From contig JASEVX010000003.1 of assembly GCA_031761405.1 (NCBI GenBank), forward strand, positions 113,835,831 to 113,899,830: 64,000 nucleotides of DNA, given 5' to 3'. This DNA comes from Serripes groenlandicus (taxonomy: Eukaryota; Mollusca; Bivalvia; Cardiida; Cardiidae). Each line of letters opens with the position of its first letter. Within the stretch, counting starts at the first letter, position 1. This document shows, in pieces, positions 30,686 to 43,500 of this stretch. Made by a program: the position numbers and the translations under genes. The notes beneath the pieces were generated by a model. That model saw only the letters and a list, made by a program, of their open reading frames with translations. It ran no database searches and had not been told where the DNA came from.

Positions 30686-31378
30686 AGCTCACCTGAGCTT
30701 TGCTTAAGGTGAGTTATTGTGATTACCTTTTGTCAGTCGTGCGTCAACTTCTTATCCTCAGTTACCAGTTGGTCAATTGGGATGAAACTTCACAGAAAGC
30801 ATCCTCTCAACGACCTCACCAGATTTCCTTCAAATTTTTGGGATCTGTGCAGAATTCTGGTTTCCATGGCAACGAAATAAAAAAACTTCAAAATTCTTCT
30901 TCTCCCAAACTGGTTGGCAGATTTTCAAATAATTTTGTAGAATTTTGGGGCTATCTTGCCTTATATGGCTATAGTGAAAACTTAAAAAATCTTCTTCTCC
31001 GAAAGTGTCAGGCCGTTTATTCAAATAACTTTGTAGAAATGTTTCTGTAGAAATGTTTCTTGGATGACCCTCTATCAGATCCCTTCAAGCCATGTTGATT
31101 GGTGGAAAAACATGGCCACCAGTGGGCAGGGCTATTTTGCATGATATGGCTATAGTGAAAACTTAAAACTTAAAAAATCTTCTCCTTCAAAAGTGTCAGG
31201 CTGATTTTCAAATAATTTTGTAGAAATATTCCTAGGTTGACCCTCTATCAGATTCCTTCAAGACAAGTTGATTGGTCGGAAACTATGGCCGCCAGGGGGC
31301 GGGGCTTATAAAGCTAAAGTGAAAAAAAAAATAAAAAAATCAGGTGAGCGATCCAGGGCCATCATGGCCCTCTTGTTT
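30686..31378 (+). mobile_element. Pearl/HINE-like element, family a
   Basis: Same head and tail as the copy at 29350 but with about three core units of 167 bp (aaatgtttcttggatgaccc, gattggtggaaaaacatggc). Confidence 0.85.
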
Positions 31379-31594
31379 ACTTAGAAATTATGGTTAAAGG
31401 TTTTCATGTAACTACATTTAGAGTCCATATTGTAGTAACTGCTTGATGCAATCAATTGAAACGTTATACAACCCTTCCCAACTTTAAGAAATTGTGGTTA
31501 ATGTTTTGCATGCAACTTTATTAAAGTCCATTGTCTCTGTAAATTTAATAAGCGGTGAAATAGTCTAGCACGCTGTCCTCCGACAGCTCTTGTT

Positions 31595-32607
31595 ATTGGA
31601 AAACATCAGTTTAATAGTAATAAAAACCCACTTATACAACCAAACTTGCAATCAGTAGCCAACTAAGGGAAATCTGAAAACTGGCTGCTTTAGACAGGTG
31701 ACTGCTTATCACAATATCCATGACAAAGTGAGTAGGTCAGATTTTGCTCTAATTGTGTTTGGTTCATACCATAGCCTTTGTTGGGAAGGAACTAATTTAA
31801 CATAACAAATAGTGAATGCGATATTTAAGTATTCACTCCAACACTTTGTGTACCTGTCATTAATTTAATTTACGTTGGTTTCAAGACCATTATAGGCTTC
31901 CGCCTCTCGGGTCCATTTTGTGTTTGTGTTTCTTCTCCCACTTCCGGTCCTTCATTATATGGCACAAATTTGAGTGCGGAATCTTTCCAGCATTTACAAC
32001 TTCTTAATGCTTAATTAAAACTAACAACCAATTAACTCAATCAAACTATTACAAGGTTACTTGACTTTCAAATCTCTTAACTTCACTAAATGCAAAAACC
32101 AACATCGATTTCGTTGTTAAAAATATTCAGAATATATACATCTACTACGTCTATTTTGCACAAGTTCTATCTGATTTTTTTTTTTTGAATGGTGATAGGT
32201 GATAGGCCTTTATTACGACTAAGAGCTTTGTGCACTTACAGTCTAGTGGTCAGCAGAAAAAACTAATTTAACTATCTTTTAACCTTGTCCATTTCGCCTT
32301 TGCATACGAGGCGATGAAAGCCAAACCAATTAACCTTACACCAAAATCACAACATTTCGATAATGAACTATGCAATGATTGGCCATTTATAAATAGCTCA
32401 TATCCTCTCTGTCATTCATGTGACCAGTGTGTTCTTTTGAAAAAGGTATATATGTATCAGATTCATTGTTGATTTAGATCTGTTAAGGCCGTATTATTTG
32501 AAGCTGAAAAATGAAAGGAAAGCGTCTATCATATTTAATCTGTTTCTTCCACCAATCAGTGCGTCATAACAGACACAGATTAGTTATTTCTCTGCGTCAA
32601 AGTCAAT
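31595..32607. other. Intergenic, no feature seen
   Basis: Unassigned. Text around 31880-31990 (gcctctcgggtccattttgt, cacttccggtccttcat) is GC-richer than its neighbours and might be a promoter; no transcript evidence. Confidence 0.3.
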
Positions 32608-32779
32608 TTAACACTTTCCCACATACAGCAAATCTATGGCAGATGACTTTGAAAATGTCTACTCAATAATATGGAAAATCTCAATAATTGTAGGTATAAT
32701 TACTGAAAAAGGTTGAAAACATTTTAGCAAAGGAGAAATTGCTGTGTCTAAAAGTTGTCTATAAGTGGGAAAGGGTTAA
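32608..32779. mobile_element. MITE family A, shortened
   Basis: ttaacactttcccacata ... aagtgggaaagggttaa; TTAA at both ends, half of the centre deleted. Confidence 0.8.
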
Positions 32780-32855
32780 TTGCGTCAAACCCCAATAAAG
32801 TGACTTTTAATACAATATATGTAAAGTATTTTTTATACATTTGATGTTTTTTATT

Positions 32856-34019
32856 AGATCACCTAGAGCCAAAGGCTCAAGGTGAGCTATTCTGATCACT
32901 CTGTGTCCGTCGTCCGTCGTTAACTTTTAGCTTTAAACATCCTCTCCTCCTGAACCGCAAGAACAATTTCCACCAAATATCACAGGAATGTTCCTTTGGT
33001 GGTCCTCTTTCAAAATTGTTCAAAGATTTAAATTCCATTTAGAACTTTGGTCGCTGCGGCATCAGAAAGGGGACAAAATGTCCAAACTTTAAAAATCTTC
33101 TCCTCCGAATCTGCCTGTCAGATTCAAATATAATTTGGTAGAAATGTTCCTTGGGTGACCCTCTATAAAAATTGTTCAAGCCATACTGATTGGTCGAAAA
33201 ACATGGCAGTCAGGCGGCATCAAAAAAGGGGCAAAATGACAATACTTTAATAAAGCATCCTTATAAAAGTGCTTGTCTGATTTAAAGATAGTTTTGTAGA
33301 AATGTTCTTTCATTAATCATCTACATACTTTGTCAAGCCATATTGATTTGTTGAAAGGCATAGCAACCAAGCAGCATCAGAAAAGGAGTAATTAAACTTT
33401 TTGCTTCAAATGACATATGGTTATAAGATTTATGGTCTAAGGGAGGTAACACTTGGCAGAGTATTATGCAAGGGTTGTCTTCAACAGGAAGTGGAAAGTT
33501 AAAATCGCAACATTTCTGGTCTCAACAGCAGATGGAAATAAAAGTTTGTTATTGAAAGTGAATAAGTAATTATGACATGATTTGTCATGGACATGAATGT
33601 TCTTTTGTTGATCCTCTTTCAAAATTGTGCAAAGACTGCATTCTATGTAAAACTTTGGTTGCTGCAGCATCAGAACATGAGTAAAACGACCAAACTTTAA
33701 AATCCTTTTCCTCCATAATCTGCTTGTCAGACTCCAAGATAATTCAGTACAAAGAATCTTTAAGTGACCCTCTAAAAAAACTGTTCAAGCCATATTGGTT
33801 TATATTAAAAACAGATCAAGAAAGGTGCAAAATTACAAAAACTTAATAATTCAATTCTAATTGAAGTTCTTGTTAGATTTCAAGATATAAATAAGCTGTT
33901 TCTTGAGAAGTGTTTACTCCTTGAAGTTCTAATTGCACTCCTTGATCTTTTTCCCAGATATTTCTATTAATTTACTATCAATCAGGTGATCGATTTAGGG
34001 TCATCTTGGCCCTCTTGTT
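32856..34019 (+). mobile_element. Pearl/HINE-like element, family b, with empty-site comparison
   Basis: Head hairpin agatcacctagagccaaagg then ctcaaggtgagct, spacer gtccgtcgtccgtcgttaac, about five core units (gtagaaatgttccttgggtg), 3' end ggtgatcgatttagggtcat then cttggccctcttgtt. The flanks match the uninterrupted sequence at 34282-34325. Confidence 0.88.
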
Positions 34020-34040
34020 AACTATGCAGTGGCTTGTTCT

Positions 34041-34255
34041 AGGAATCCGCCGTGGTTAGTGTCGGGGATTTGAAACCGGGAGTCTTTTGTTCAATCCCCA
34101 GTAGCGACACAAAGGTCATGGTGGAGTGCCCATGGACAAGGCACATTTCCTAGCTTAGTACTGGTTTGTTTACTCATGAATAAGTGAATTGTCGCTGTGA
34201 TATAACTGAAATAATGTTGAAAATGGCGTTAAGCCCCAATAAAGTGACATTTATA
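34041..34255 (+). mobile_element. tRNA-derived SINE, first family
   Basis: Head ggaatccgccgtggttagtg, decayed B box gttcaatcccc, body ggtggagtgcccatggacaa, tail gaaataatgttgaaaatggc then gttaagccccaataaag. Confidence 0.82.
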
Positions 34256-34319
34256 CGATACATGTATAGTATTTTTTATACATTTGATGTTTTTTATTAA
34301 CTACCTAGCGGCTTGTTCT

Positions 34320-34415
34320 AGGAATCTGCCGTGGTTAGCGTCGGAGATTTGAAACCGGGCAATAAATTGAAAAATAATGTTGAAAATGGCGTTAAACCAC
34401 AATAAAGAATTGTTC
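34320..34415 (+). repeat. SINE first family, internally deleted copy
   Basis: Head ggaatctgccgtggttagcg joined directly to the tail aataatgttgaaaatggcgt. Together with the copy at 34041 and the shared linker (about 34256-34319) it looks like a local duplication. Confidence 0.75.
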
Positions 34416-34464
34416 TATTAAATATGGTCCTTTTTTATCACAGGTACTTAAATAAACCCAGGCA

Positions 34465-34529
34465 ATGGCAGTCAGGTGTGAACAATGGAAAGTTACAGAG
34501 AAAAGAAAGCTTGCTCGTCTTCTTAATAT
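34465..34529 (+). CDS. SNAPC2: SNAPC2-like exon 1 (start codon, first SANT helix)
   Basis: ATG at 34465 follows an acceptor-like tttttatcacag at 34443, so a 5' UTR intron is likely. Encodes MAVRCEQWKVTEKRKLARLL plus N and a split Ile codon. Donor gtaggt at 34530; reading on would hit TAG at once. Confidence 0.75.
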
Positions 34530-37500
34530 GTAGGTGGATTTTTTAGAAAATTTAAAATTTGTATAGAATGTGTGTTTTTAAGTACTATTTTTGGGCTTAC
34601 ATTTCAATATAGGTTGCTGGTATACCAATATCAGGGTTAACACTGTTGTTTGCAATGTGAGTCATTAGCTAATGGAAAATTGTCCAAAGTTTAGTAGTAT
34701 CAATATTCCGTAATTCTCGTTGCTCAAGTTTAAAATTAACCCTTTCCCTCATACGGCAAATCTGCAGCAGATGACTTTGAACATATTTTATCAATAAATA
34801 GAAAATCTCTATAATTGAATGGATAACCTATGACTAAAAGAGGGAAACATTGTGGCAAAAGGAGAAATTGCTCGTTTTGAGCAATTTCTACTTTTGTCAC
34901 TATGTTATGAAAAAGCTGTCTGCTGCAGAGGCGTCAAAAAGTGTCTATATGAAGGAAAGGGTTAAGGGTTCATTGTTTATGATTGGCAATTAACTAAGAT
35001 CACGTAAGTTGTAAGGTTGAGTAGTGGTGATAAACAGTAGCCTGGCATTAGCCCCTTTGAACATTATCCCCTTCGTTAAAAACTACATTTGGCGGACATA
35101 AGCCCCTTCGTCATTTTGTATTTTAACTGTAATTATGTGTTACAGATACCCACTGTACTTTTGTCTTACTGTATTTTACCCATAAGTATGTGCTTCAGAT
35201 ACCCAATGTACTTTAGATTTACTGTATTTTACCTTTAATATTGAGTTTCAGATGTCCACTGTTCTTTAGATTTGCAAAATATTACCTGTAATTATGTGTT
35301 TCAGATGTCCACTGTCCTCAGTCTTACTGTATTTTACCTGTGATAATGTGTTTCAGATACCCACTGGATGCATATGAAAATATTGCTCAGCATTTCCCTA
35401 AAAAGTCAACAGAAGAGGTATGTTCATACTGCCAGATTTAATATATTTTATTTGTATATAATATAGAGTGCAATGTCGACACATAGTACTTACTTGAAGT
35501 TACTTCTACTGTTTATCCTTGAAATTCTATTTGTCATCTTACCTTAGCGTGTTTATTACACCTGTTCACAAATATCTGCTTTCACATGCTGTCTGATTCT
35601 TTAGTAATTTCTTGAAACCTTCTATGCGTTTAAGATCACCTGAGCCAAAGGCTCAAGGTGATCTATTCTGATCACTCTCTGTCCGTCGTCCGTCCGTCGT
35701 TAGCTTTTAGCTTTAAACATCATCTCGTCCTTAACCAAGGCCCAATTTCAACCAAACTCCACAGGAATATTCCTTTTGTGGCCCTCGTTCAAAATTGTTC
35801 AAAGATTTAAATTCCATTGAGAACTTTGGTTGCTGCAGCATAAGAAAGGGGGCAAAAAGTCTGAACTTTAAAAATCTTCTCCTCTGAATCTGCTTGTCAG
35901 ATTCCAATATAATTTAATAGAAATGTTCCTTGGGTGACCCTCTACAAAGATTGTTCAAGGCATACTGATTGGTTGAAAAACATGGCAATCAGGAGGCATC
36001 AAAAAAGGGGCAAAATGACAAAATTTTGAAATTCCATTTTTAGCTCGACTTTTCGAAGTTCGAAAAGTTCGAGCTATACTACTTGCCTCGGCGTTGGTGT
36101 CACACCTTGGTTAAGTTTTGTGTACCAATTCACTTTTTTGTCAAAACCATTACAGATATTGCTTTGAAACTTACAACACTTATTCACCATCATTACCTCC
36201 ATCAACAGACAAGAGTACATAACTCTATCAAGGTTTTTGTAAGAATAATGGCCCTTTTTTTACTTAGAATTTTGGTTAAGTTTTGTGTACAAATTCATTT
36301 TTAGCTTGACTATTTGAAGAATATGAGAGCTATTACAGTCACTTGTGCGTCGGCTTTGCAACTTTGGTTAAAGGTTTCCATGCATGGCTTTTTCTCACAA
36401 ACTACAGCTGCTATTGCTTTGAAACTTCACACACTTATTGGAAATCCTCAAATGACTTTGCAGGACAAGTCCCAACACTCTACATCTGATTTTGACACAA
36501 TTAAGCCCCTTTTATAAATGACTTTGCAGGACAAGTACCAGAACTTTATATCAGATTTTGACACAATTATACCCCTCCTTCCAATTCATCACACCTATGT
36601 TAACAATCAAGTATGATAACTATCCAGCATATAATGCAAATTATGGCCCTTTTTGTGTAACCTGCGTAGCATGGTATGCACTTAGGGATTACTTTTTTTT
36701 TTGTCCGGCGTCTGTCTGTCCATCCGTCTGTCGTCACACTTTTTCGTCACGTTTTCAAATAACTTTTTTTCTACTCAAAGGATTACATTGAAACTTCTGA
36801 CAAATGTTTATATCAATGTGTGTGATTGGTTCACAAAAGGGGGATAATCAAAATCTTTTTATATCAGAGTTATTGCCCCTTTTCTGTCAAAAATTAAAAT
36901 TTTCAAATTACTTTTTCAAATTACTTTTTTTCTACTCGAAAGATTGGATTGAAATTTCTGACAAATGTTTATATCAATCTTTGTAATGTGTTCACAAAAG
37001 GGGGATAATCAAAATATTTTGTATATCAGAGTTATTGCCCCTTTTCTGTCAAAAATTAAAATTTTCTGACAAGGCCCCCGGCAGGTGACACGCGTGCTCC
37101 GGGGAGCACTCCATTCTAGTTTTACTTAGAAATTCTGGTTAAAGTTTTGCGTGCATTAAGAGTCCAGATCTCAGTATTTACTTGATGCATTGCATTGAAA
37201 CTTTATACATCCCTTCCTAACTATCACACCTATGTAGATTATCATGTAAGATAACTCTATCCTGCATTTGATGCAAGTTATAGCCCTTTTATAACTTAGA
37301 AACAACCCTTCCTAACCATCACACACACCTATCTAAACAATCAAGTTTGATAACTCATTTCAGTATATAATGCAAATTATGGCCCTTTTATAACTTAGAA
37401 TTTCTGGTTTAAGTTTTGTATGCAAGTTACTATCATAGATATATCTCAGTAACCACTAATGATATTGACTTGAAACTTCATTCATGTCTTCAGGAGTGTC

Positions 37501-40500
37501 AGACAGTCAAGTTAGATAACTCTTGTTTGAATTTAGTACAAATTATGGCCCTTGTTTGACTTTGAAAATTTGTTAAACTTTTGCATACCTGGTACTTTCA
37601 TGCAAGCATCTCAGTAACCACTTGATTGATCTCGAACTTCAATATAGTCTTTGAAGGTGTCAAACCAACAGGTTAAGTTACTCCTGACTGAATTTAATAT
37701 AAATTATTGCCCTTGTTGAAGTTAGAAATTTGGGTTATGGTTTTGCATGCAAGACATTTTCTCACAAACAGCAGATGCTATTCAAACAAGACGTATCAAA
37801 CTTGCTATATAGTACTATACTATCAAGCCACTATCTCAGTTACAACTGTTGACTATAGTATCAAATGGCCAAATAGTCGAGCATGCTGTCTTGCGACAAC
37901 TCTTGATTTTCAAAACCATTACAGATATTGCTTCGAAACTTACAACACTTATTCACCATCATTTCCTCCATCAACAGACAAGAGTACATAACTCTGTCAA
38001 GGTTTTTGTAAGAATTATGGCCCTTTTTCGACTTAGAATTTTGTTAAGTTTTTTGTACCAATTCACTTTTTAGCTCACCAGAGCACAAAGTGCTCAAAGT
38101 GAGATTTTGTGATCGCCTTTTGTCCGTCGTTCGTCGTCAACATTTGCTTGTTAACACTCTAGAGGCAACGTTTTGCATCCAATCTTCATGAAAGTTTATC
38201 AGAACATAAATCTCCATCAAACCTAGGCCAAGTTCGAAACTGGGTCATGGGGGGTCCAAAACTAATAAAAATTTTGTTAATACTCTGGAAGCCGCATGTT
38301 GAAACTTTGTCAGAATGTTTGTCTTAGTGATATCTAGGCCAAGTTCAAATATAGGTCATGTCGGGTCAAAAACTAGGTCTTGTTGACATGAGCAGCTTGA
38401 AAATTTGTCAGAAAGTTTGTCTTGATGATATTGCCTTTGGCACTGAAAGAGTCTTAAATAGCCCATTCTCAGGTGAGCGATTCCAGGGCCTCATGGCCCA
38501 CTTGTTTTCAAAACCATTGCAAATATTGCTTTGAAACTTATAGCACTTTTTCACCATCATTACCTCCAGCAACAGACAAGAGTTCATTAATCTGTCCATG
38601 TTTTGGTAAGAATTATGGCCCTTTTTCGAATTAGAATTTTGGTTAAGTTTCTTGTACCACCCCACTCTTTTTCAAAACCATTAGAGATAGAGCATATCGA
38701 GGCCTTGGCGTGAAACGGTTGTAACTAAAAATCTATTTTGAAAACCTTGGTTTTGGGGCAATTTTGACCCCTTTGTAAACAATGCAAATTTAGGTGCCAT
38801 TGCTCAGAACGAGCAATGGCACCTAAATTTCCATTGTTTACCAAGAAAAATGATTTAACGCTTATAAAGACTTTATGGCAAGGTGATTAACTTTGGTAAA
38901 AAATACCAATTTTAGTTACAACCGTTTCACGCCAAGCCCTCTATATACACTTACAATACTTATTGACCATCATTACCTCCATCAATAGACAAGAGTCCAT
39001 ACCGGTAACTGTCAAGTTTATTTTAAGAATTCTGCCTTTTTTTTATTTCAAATTTTGGTTAAGTTATTTATACCAAATCAAAACCTTTTCAAGGCGGCAT
39101 CAGGAAAGGCGCAAAATGTCAAAACTTTATAATTCCATTCCGATCAGCTATTTCTTTAACAGTGTCCACTCCTTGCAGTTTCATTTGCACTCCTGATCAA
39201 ATTTTGCAGTTAAATATTTGCTACTAATTTACTATCATTCAGGTGATTGATTTAGGGCCATCTTAGCCCTCTTGTTTATCTGATCTGATCCTTCGTTGAT
39301 CGCAAATGCCCCAAAAAAGGTTCGTTTTCGCAGAGCATTGCCGTTTAAATGTTGTTGTAATTGTCAGACATTGCTTTAAAATGACATTGTTCAATTAACA
39401 TATAGTCTTGATACTTCATATTTCATTGAAAGGATTTGAATGGTTAGTCATATCTCATGCATAGCTCTTATTTTGATACACAGTTAAAACATTTAATGTA
39501 TGCACTAGACCTTAAAAAATGCAATTATAACCAAATCAAAAACCGTAATGAGTGTCGTAATTGTAGGAAACCATGAAATAGTAGTGTAAATTGTCGCTGT
39601 AAATTCATTGAATTAAAGTATTTAAAGGTTATAAGAGCTCTAGTTTGTAAGTACAGAAGATGTTTTTAACCCTTTCCCACATACAACAAATCTGCAGCAG
39701 ACGACTTCGAAAACATATAGGTACCAAATAAATTCCTTCTTTGTTTCCATATAAATCGACGAGTTTGTCCACAATTGTCACACTTTCTAAGTGTTTCTCA
39801 TGTAGAACACCATATATCATTGAAAAGAGTTACCTCTTAGCTTTAAAACAATCCAAAGAAAATGGGGGGGGGGGGGGTCATGCATTATGCAAAAAAGAAC
39901 TCATCAGGCGAAAATGGTTACTGTCAAATCGGACAAAACCGGTGTTTAGCATTTTCTACTTTCACTTTCAAACAAGGTCAAAATACTAAAAGTGATCAAA
40001 TCAATCATTTCCAGTGCATCCTATACTTGCTATTTACTATTGTGCTTGTACTGATTACTAAGTTATGATGCATTTCTGGCCGTCGGACCGATTACAGTCT
40101 TAAAACTTGTAGAAAAATCAGTCCGGATATTTTTAAAAATCTCAGTTACACCTAGGCTATTATGACACTTTGTAAACAAAGAATATATTGTCCTGTTTAT
40201 CACACATCTATAAACTTTTGAGAGAGTCACTTACCATAACAAAACAAGATCATCGATCCAATTAACTTTGACAAAGATAATAGATAGATAATGCAAGGGT
40301 AAACAATTTCGTGCATCTGATTGGCTGTTGGGGTTTTAGTGATTGTATGTGAACTTTAATAAATTTTCATAGGTCACGTGACCATTGTAAGATAGCGACA
40401 GTGGCATGGAAAAAGAGATATTTACGAAACGTTTTGTAAAAATGAATTATGTCAGAAATATTTCAATCATGTTCATTCCAAAACGGTAAAAGTAGTAAAA

Positions 40501-43500
40501 GGGTTATTTTTATGGAGACGAAACAAAGTTTACCGTACAAACAGAACAGTAAATAAGAGAATTGTATGTTCTGTGCGTGACCAATCATTTTCTAGTAATA
40601 ACTTGCTTTAATTTAGTCTCAAAAATATGCATCACATCAGCGAAAAATTTGAATCGTCCGCCATTTTGTTTTCTTCTAGCACGCAGTTAAATTGACTGGA
40701 TGAAATAGGTAGAAAAGAATGAAATGAAATATGACCAACTGTTATTTTGCCTTATATGGCTATAGGGAAAACTTAAAAAATCTTCTCCTCCGAAAGTGTC
40801 AGGCCGATTTTCAAATAATTTTGTAGAAATGTTCCTTGGATGACCCTCTATCAGATTCCTTCAAGCCATGTTGATTGGTCGAAAAACATGGCTGCCAGTC
40901 GGCAGGGCTATTTTGCCTTATATGGCTATAATGAAAACCTAAAATTCTTCTTCTCCCAAACTGGTTGGCAGATTTTCAAATAATTTTGTAGAAATGCTCC
41001 TTGGATGACCCTCTATCAGATTCCTTCAAGCCATGTTGAATGGTCGAAAAACATGGCCGCCAGGAGGGGCGGGGCTATTTTGCCTTATATGGCTATAGTG
41101 AAAACTTAAAAAATCTTCTTCTCCGACGTCAGCGCATGGCGGTAAGGACAACTGCAAATTTCTAAATGTAATGAACATTAAGTTTAAAAATGCCGGCGTA
41201 TTTGTCGGTTGGCAAATATTGATGGGGTGGATCACGAGAAAAATCAATTATGAACCTGTCTCTACCTGGGACCAGGTCGTTTTAGACGTTTTTCTGCGGA
41301 AATTATAGCCCGGATCGAGCGAATGGGTAAAACACCCTTGCACACCTTGTCATTATTATTACACTATATGGGCGTATAGAGGGGCTATTTATAGTAACAC
41401 GTGCGGAATTCCCCGTATTATTACGATCATTTTTATCACAGCGTATAGACAATATAGAGACTTTTTTAGTTTTTTAACGAGGTATTGAGTATTTTTTCCG
41501 CATGTTTTGCTGTGATAGAAATTCAGACGCCTGTGGATATACGTGGTACAAAATAACAAACTTGTCATTTTAATTATTAAATTCTTATTCCAGGGAGATA
41601 ACCAAGTATGAACGAAAAATATCCCACATTTAATAATGGATCCCTAAGTCACTACTCTTCATTGTAGAGGTAGCCGGTTTAGGTAGCCTTTGTTACCCTT
41701 TTTCAAAACAAAGAGAACCAACAGTGTTGACATTTTTTAAGTTCTAGTTTATATATAGTTAAATGTTAGATGTTAGATGTGAGAAATACATTCAACAGGG
41801 AGAAACTGTTATAATTAAAGCGCCACCTGGTATCATAATATGACTTACTGTATTCGTGTTAGTGCATACTTGGTTCGTCTTAGTTCCTTATTGCAACTGC
41901 TATCTACCATATTTTTACTTGAATAGAAAGCACTTTTTTATCAACAGAATATACATAAACAAGACGAATGTAGCATTTTAATTAAAGGTAAAAAATACAC
42001 ATGGGGATGCAACATTCATGAACAGAATTTTGAGGATAAAGAAGATAGATGAATGAAATCATAATGTCAACATACACTACTAACTAACAAGTATATAACA
42101 TGCATGTGGAAGAAGGAAGCATGAAATTCGCATCATACAACATGCACTCGTAAGAATGACACATGAAATGACACATAATGCTGATGATGCAATAAAGAAG
42201 ACAAATGTCAAATAAGGGTTTTGGGATTTGAAATACTAATCTAATCTAGAGCTCTGATTTTTGTTTTCAGGTGAAAGATTATATTAAAAAAATGATATAT
42301 TCAACACAAACATACGTTAGGCTACAAAAGAACAAGTCTAAAAAGGTTACAGAAGATGGTAAGTTAATTGTTTCAGAGGTCTTTTTCCCACAAGATTTCT
42401 CTCCTCACCTCACCAAAACATAGTTTGTGTTGCTCAAAGAATTATCTTGATGAGATTATCATTAAGGGTTATAAGTTTGGCTATAAGGTATGTCCGGTCA
42501 AAAGCAAGGTCACAAGGTCAATAATAAGAACAATTTTGTGGTACCTCTTGATGCTATAATGATGGAAACTTTGTCATTTTAACTTGACAAAAGACAGGCA
42601 ATAAAGGGTGTGGGTTTCTCGCTCTGTGGTCCTCTTTGGGCCTCTTGTATTGGCTTACCTGACTGCAAAATAAGTTATTGTGGTTGACATGATAAATCAC
42701 ATTTCACCATTTCTGTGTCCTGGCTATAATTCGGGGAGCATCCATCGGTTCCACGGATATTTTTGTTGTTGCTTTTTTAGCTCGCCTGAGGTATTGTGAT
42801 TTCCATTAAATTTGTCCGGCGACCAGTAACTCAGTAACCAGTGGGTCAATTGGGATGAAACTTCACAAAAAGCATCCTCTAAATGATATCACAGGAATTC
42901 ATTCAGTTTGCAGAATATTGGTTTCCATGGCAACCAAACGAAACAAATTTTAAAATTCTTCTTATCCCAAAATTGATAGCCGATTTCAAATAATTTCGTA
43001 AAAATGTTCCTTGGATGACCCTCTATCAAATTCCTTCAAGCCATGTTGCTTGGTCGAAAAACATGGCCGCCATGGGGCGGGGCTATACGACTATTAAAAA
43101 ATCTTCTCCTCCGAAAGTGTCAGGCTGATTTTAAATAATTTTGTAGAAATGTTCCTAGGGTGACCTTTTATCAGATTCCTCCAAGCTATGTTGATTGTTC
43201 GAAAAACATGACCGCTAGAGTGCGGGGCTATTTTGCCTTATATGGCTATAGTGAAAACTTAAAAAATTTCTCCTGAAAGTGTCAGGCCGATTTTCAAATC
43301 ATTTTGTAGAAAAGTTCCTCTGGTGACCCTTTATCAGATTCCTCAAGCCATGTTGATTAGTTGAAAACTATGTTCACCAGGGGACGGGGGCTTTTTTGCT
43401 TTATATCAGTTATATGGTTATGTTGAAAACTTAAAAAAATCTTCTCCGAAAGTGTCAGGCCGCTTTTCAAATAATTTTGTAGAAATGTTCCTTGGGTGAC

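Larger units (their letters stand above)
28960..31594 (+). mobile_element. Pearl/HINE-like element, family d, with two nested family a elements
   Basis: Head agctcgactttttgaagaat; about twelve core units of about 175 bp each (marker ggttaaagttttgcgtgcaa) with 'tatggccctttt'; 3' end with the hairpin GCTGTCCTCCGACAGC then TCTTGTT at 31573-31594. Interrupted at 29350 and 30686. Confidence 0.82.
36042..39085 (+). mobile_element. Pearl/HINE-like element, family d, nested in family b, 3' end missing
   Basis: Head palindrome agctcgacttttcgaagttc then gaaaagttcgagct, spacer ggcgttggtgtcacaccttg, core units marked 'caaaaccattacagatattg'. Its own 3' hairpin is not visible before family b resumes. Confidence 0.65.
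35633..39277 (+). mobile_element. Pearl/HINE-like element, family b, host of a four-deep nest
   Basis: Head agatcacctgagccaaaggc at 35633 and spacer gtccgtcgtccgtccgtcgt; core up to 36041; resumes at about 39085 (ggcggcatcaggaaaggc) and ends ggtgattgatttagggccat, cttagccctcttgtt at 39277. In between lie family d (36042), a second family d (36303-37906), family f (36659-37122), family c (38072-38507) and a family B MITE (38700-38940). Confidence 0.78.
39278..40738. other. Intron of the SNAPC2-like gene, mostly unassigned
   Basis: Holds a truncated MITE left end (39668-39725), a run of 14 G near 39864, the palindrome GGTCACGTGACC at 40372-40383 and ccgccattttg at about 40659-40669. No exon seen. 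Confidence 0.4.

Noticed and set aside
36314..36517. Small plus-strand frames in 36083-38073
   Set aside because: They lie in family d core units and repeat with them.
39864..39880. G run near 39864 as a regulatory feature
   Set aside because: Only a homopolymer; no context to support a function.
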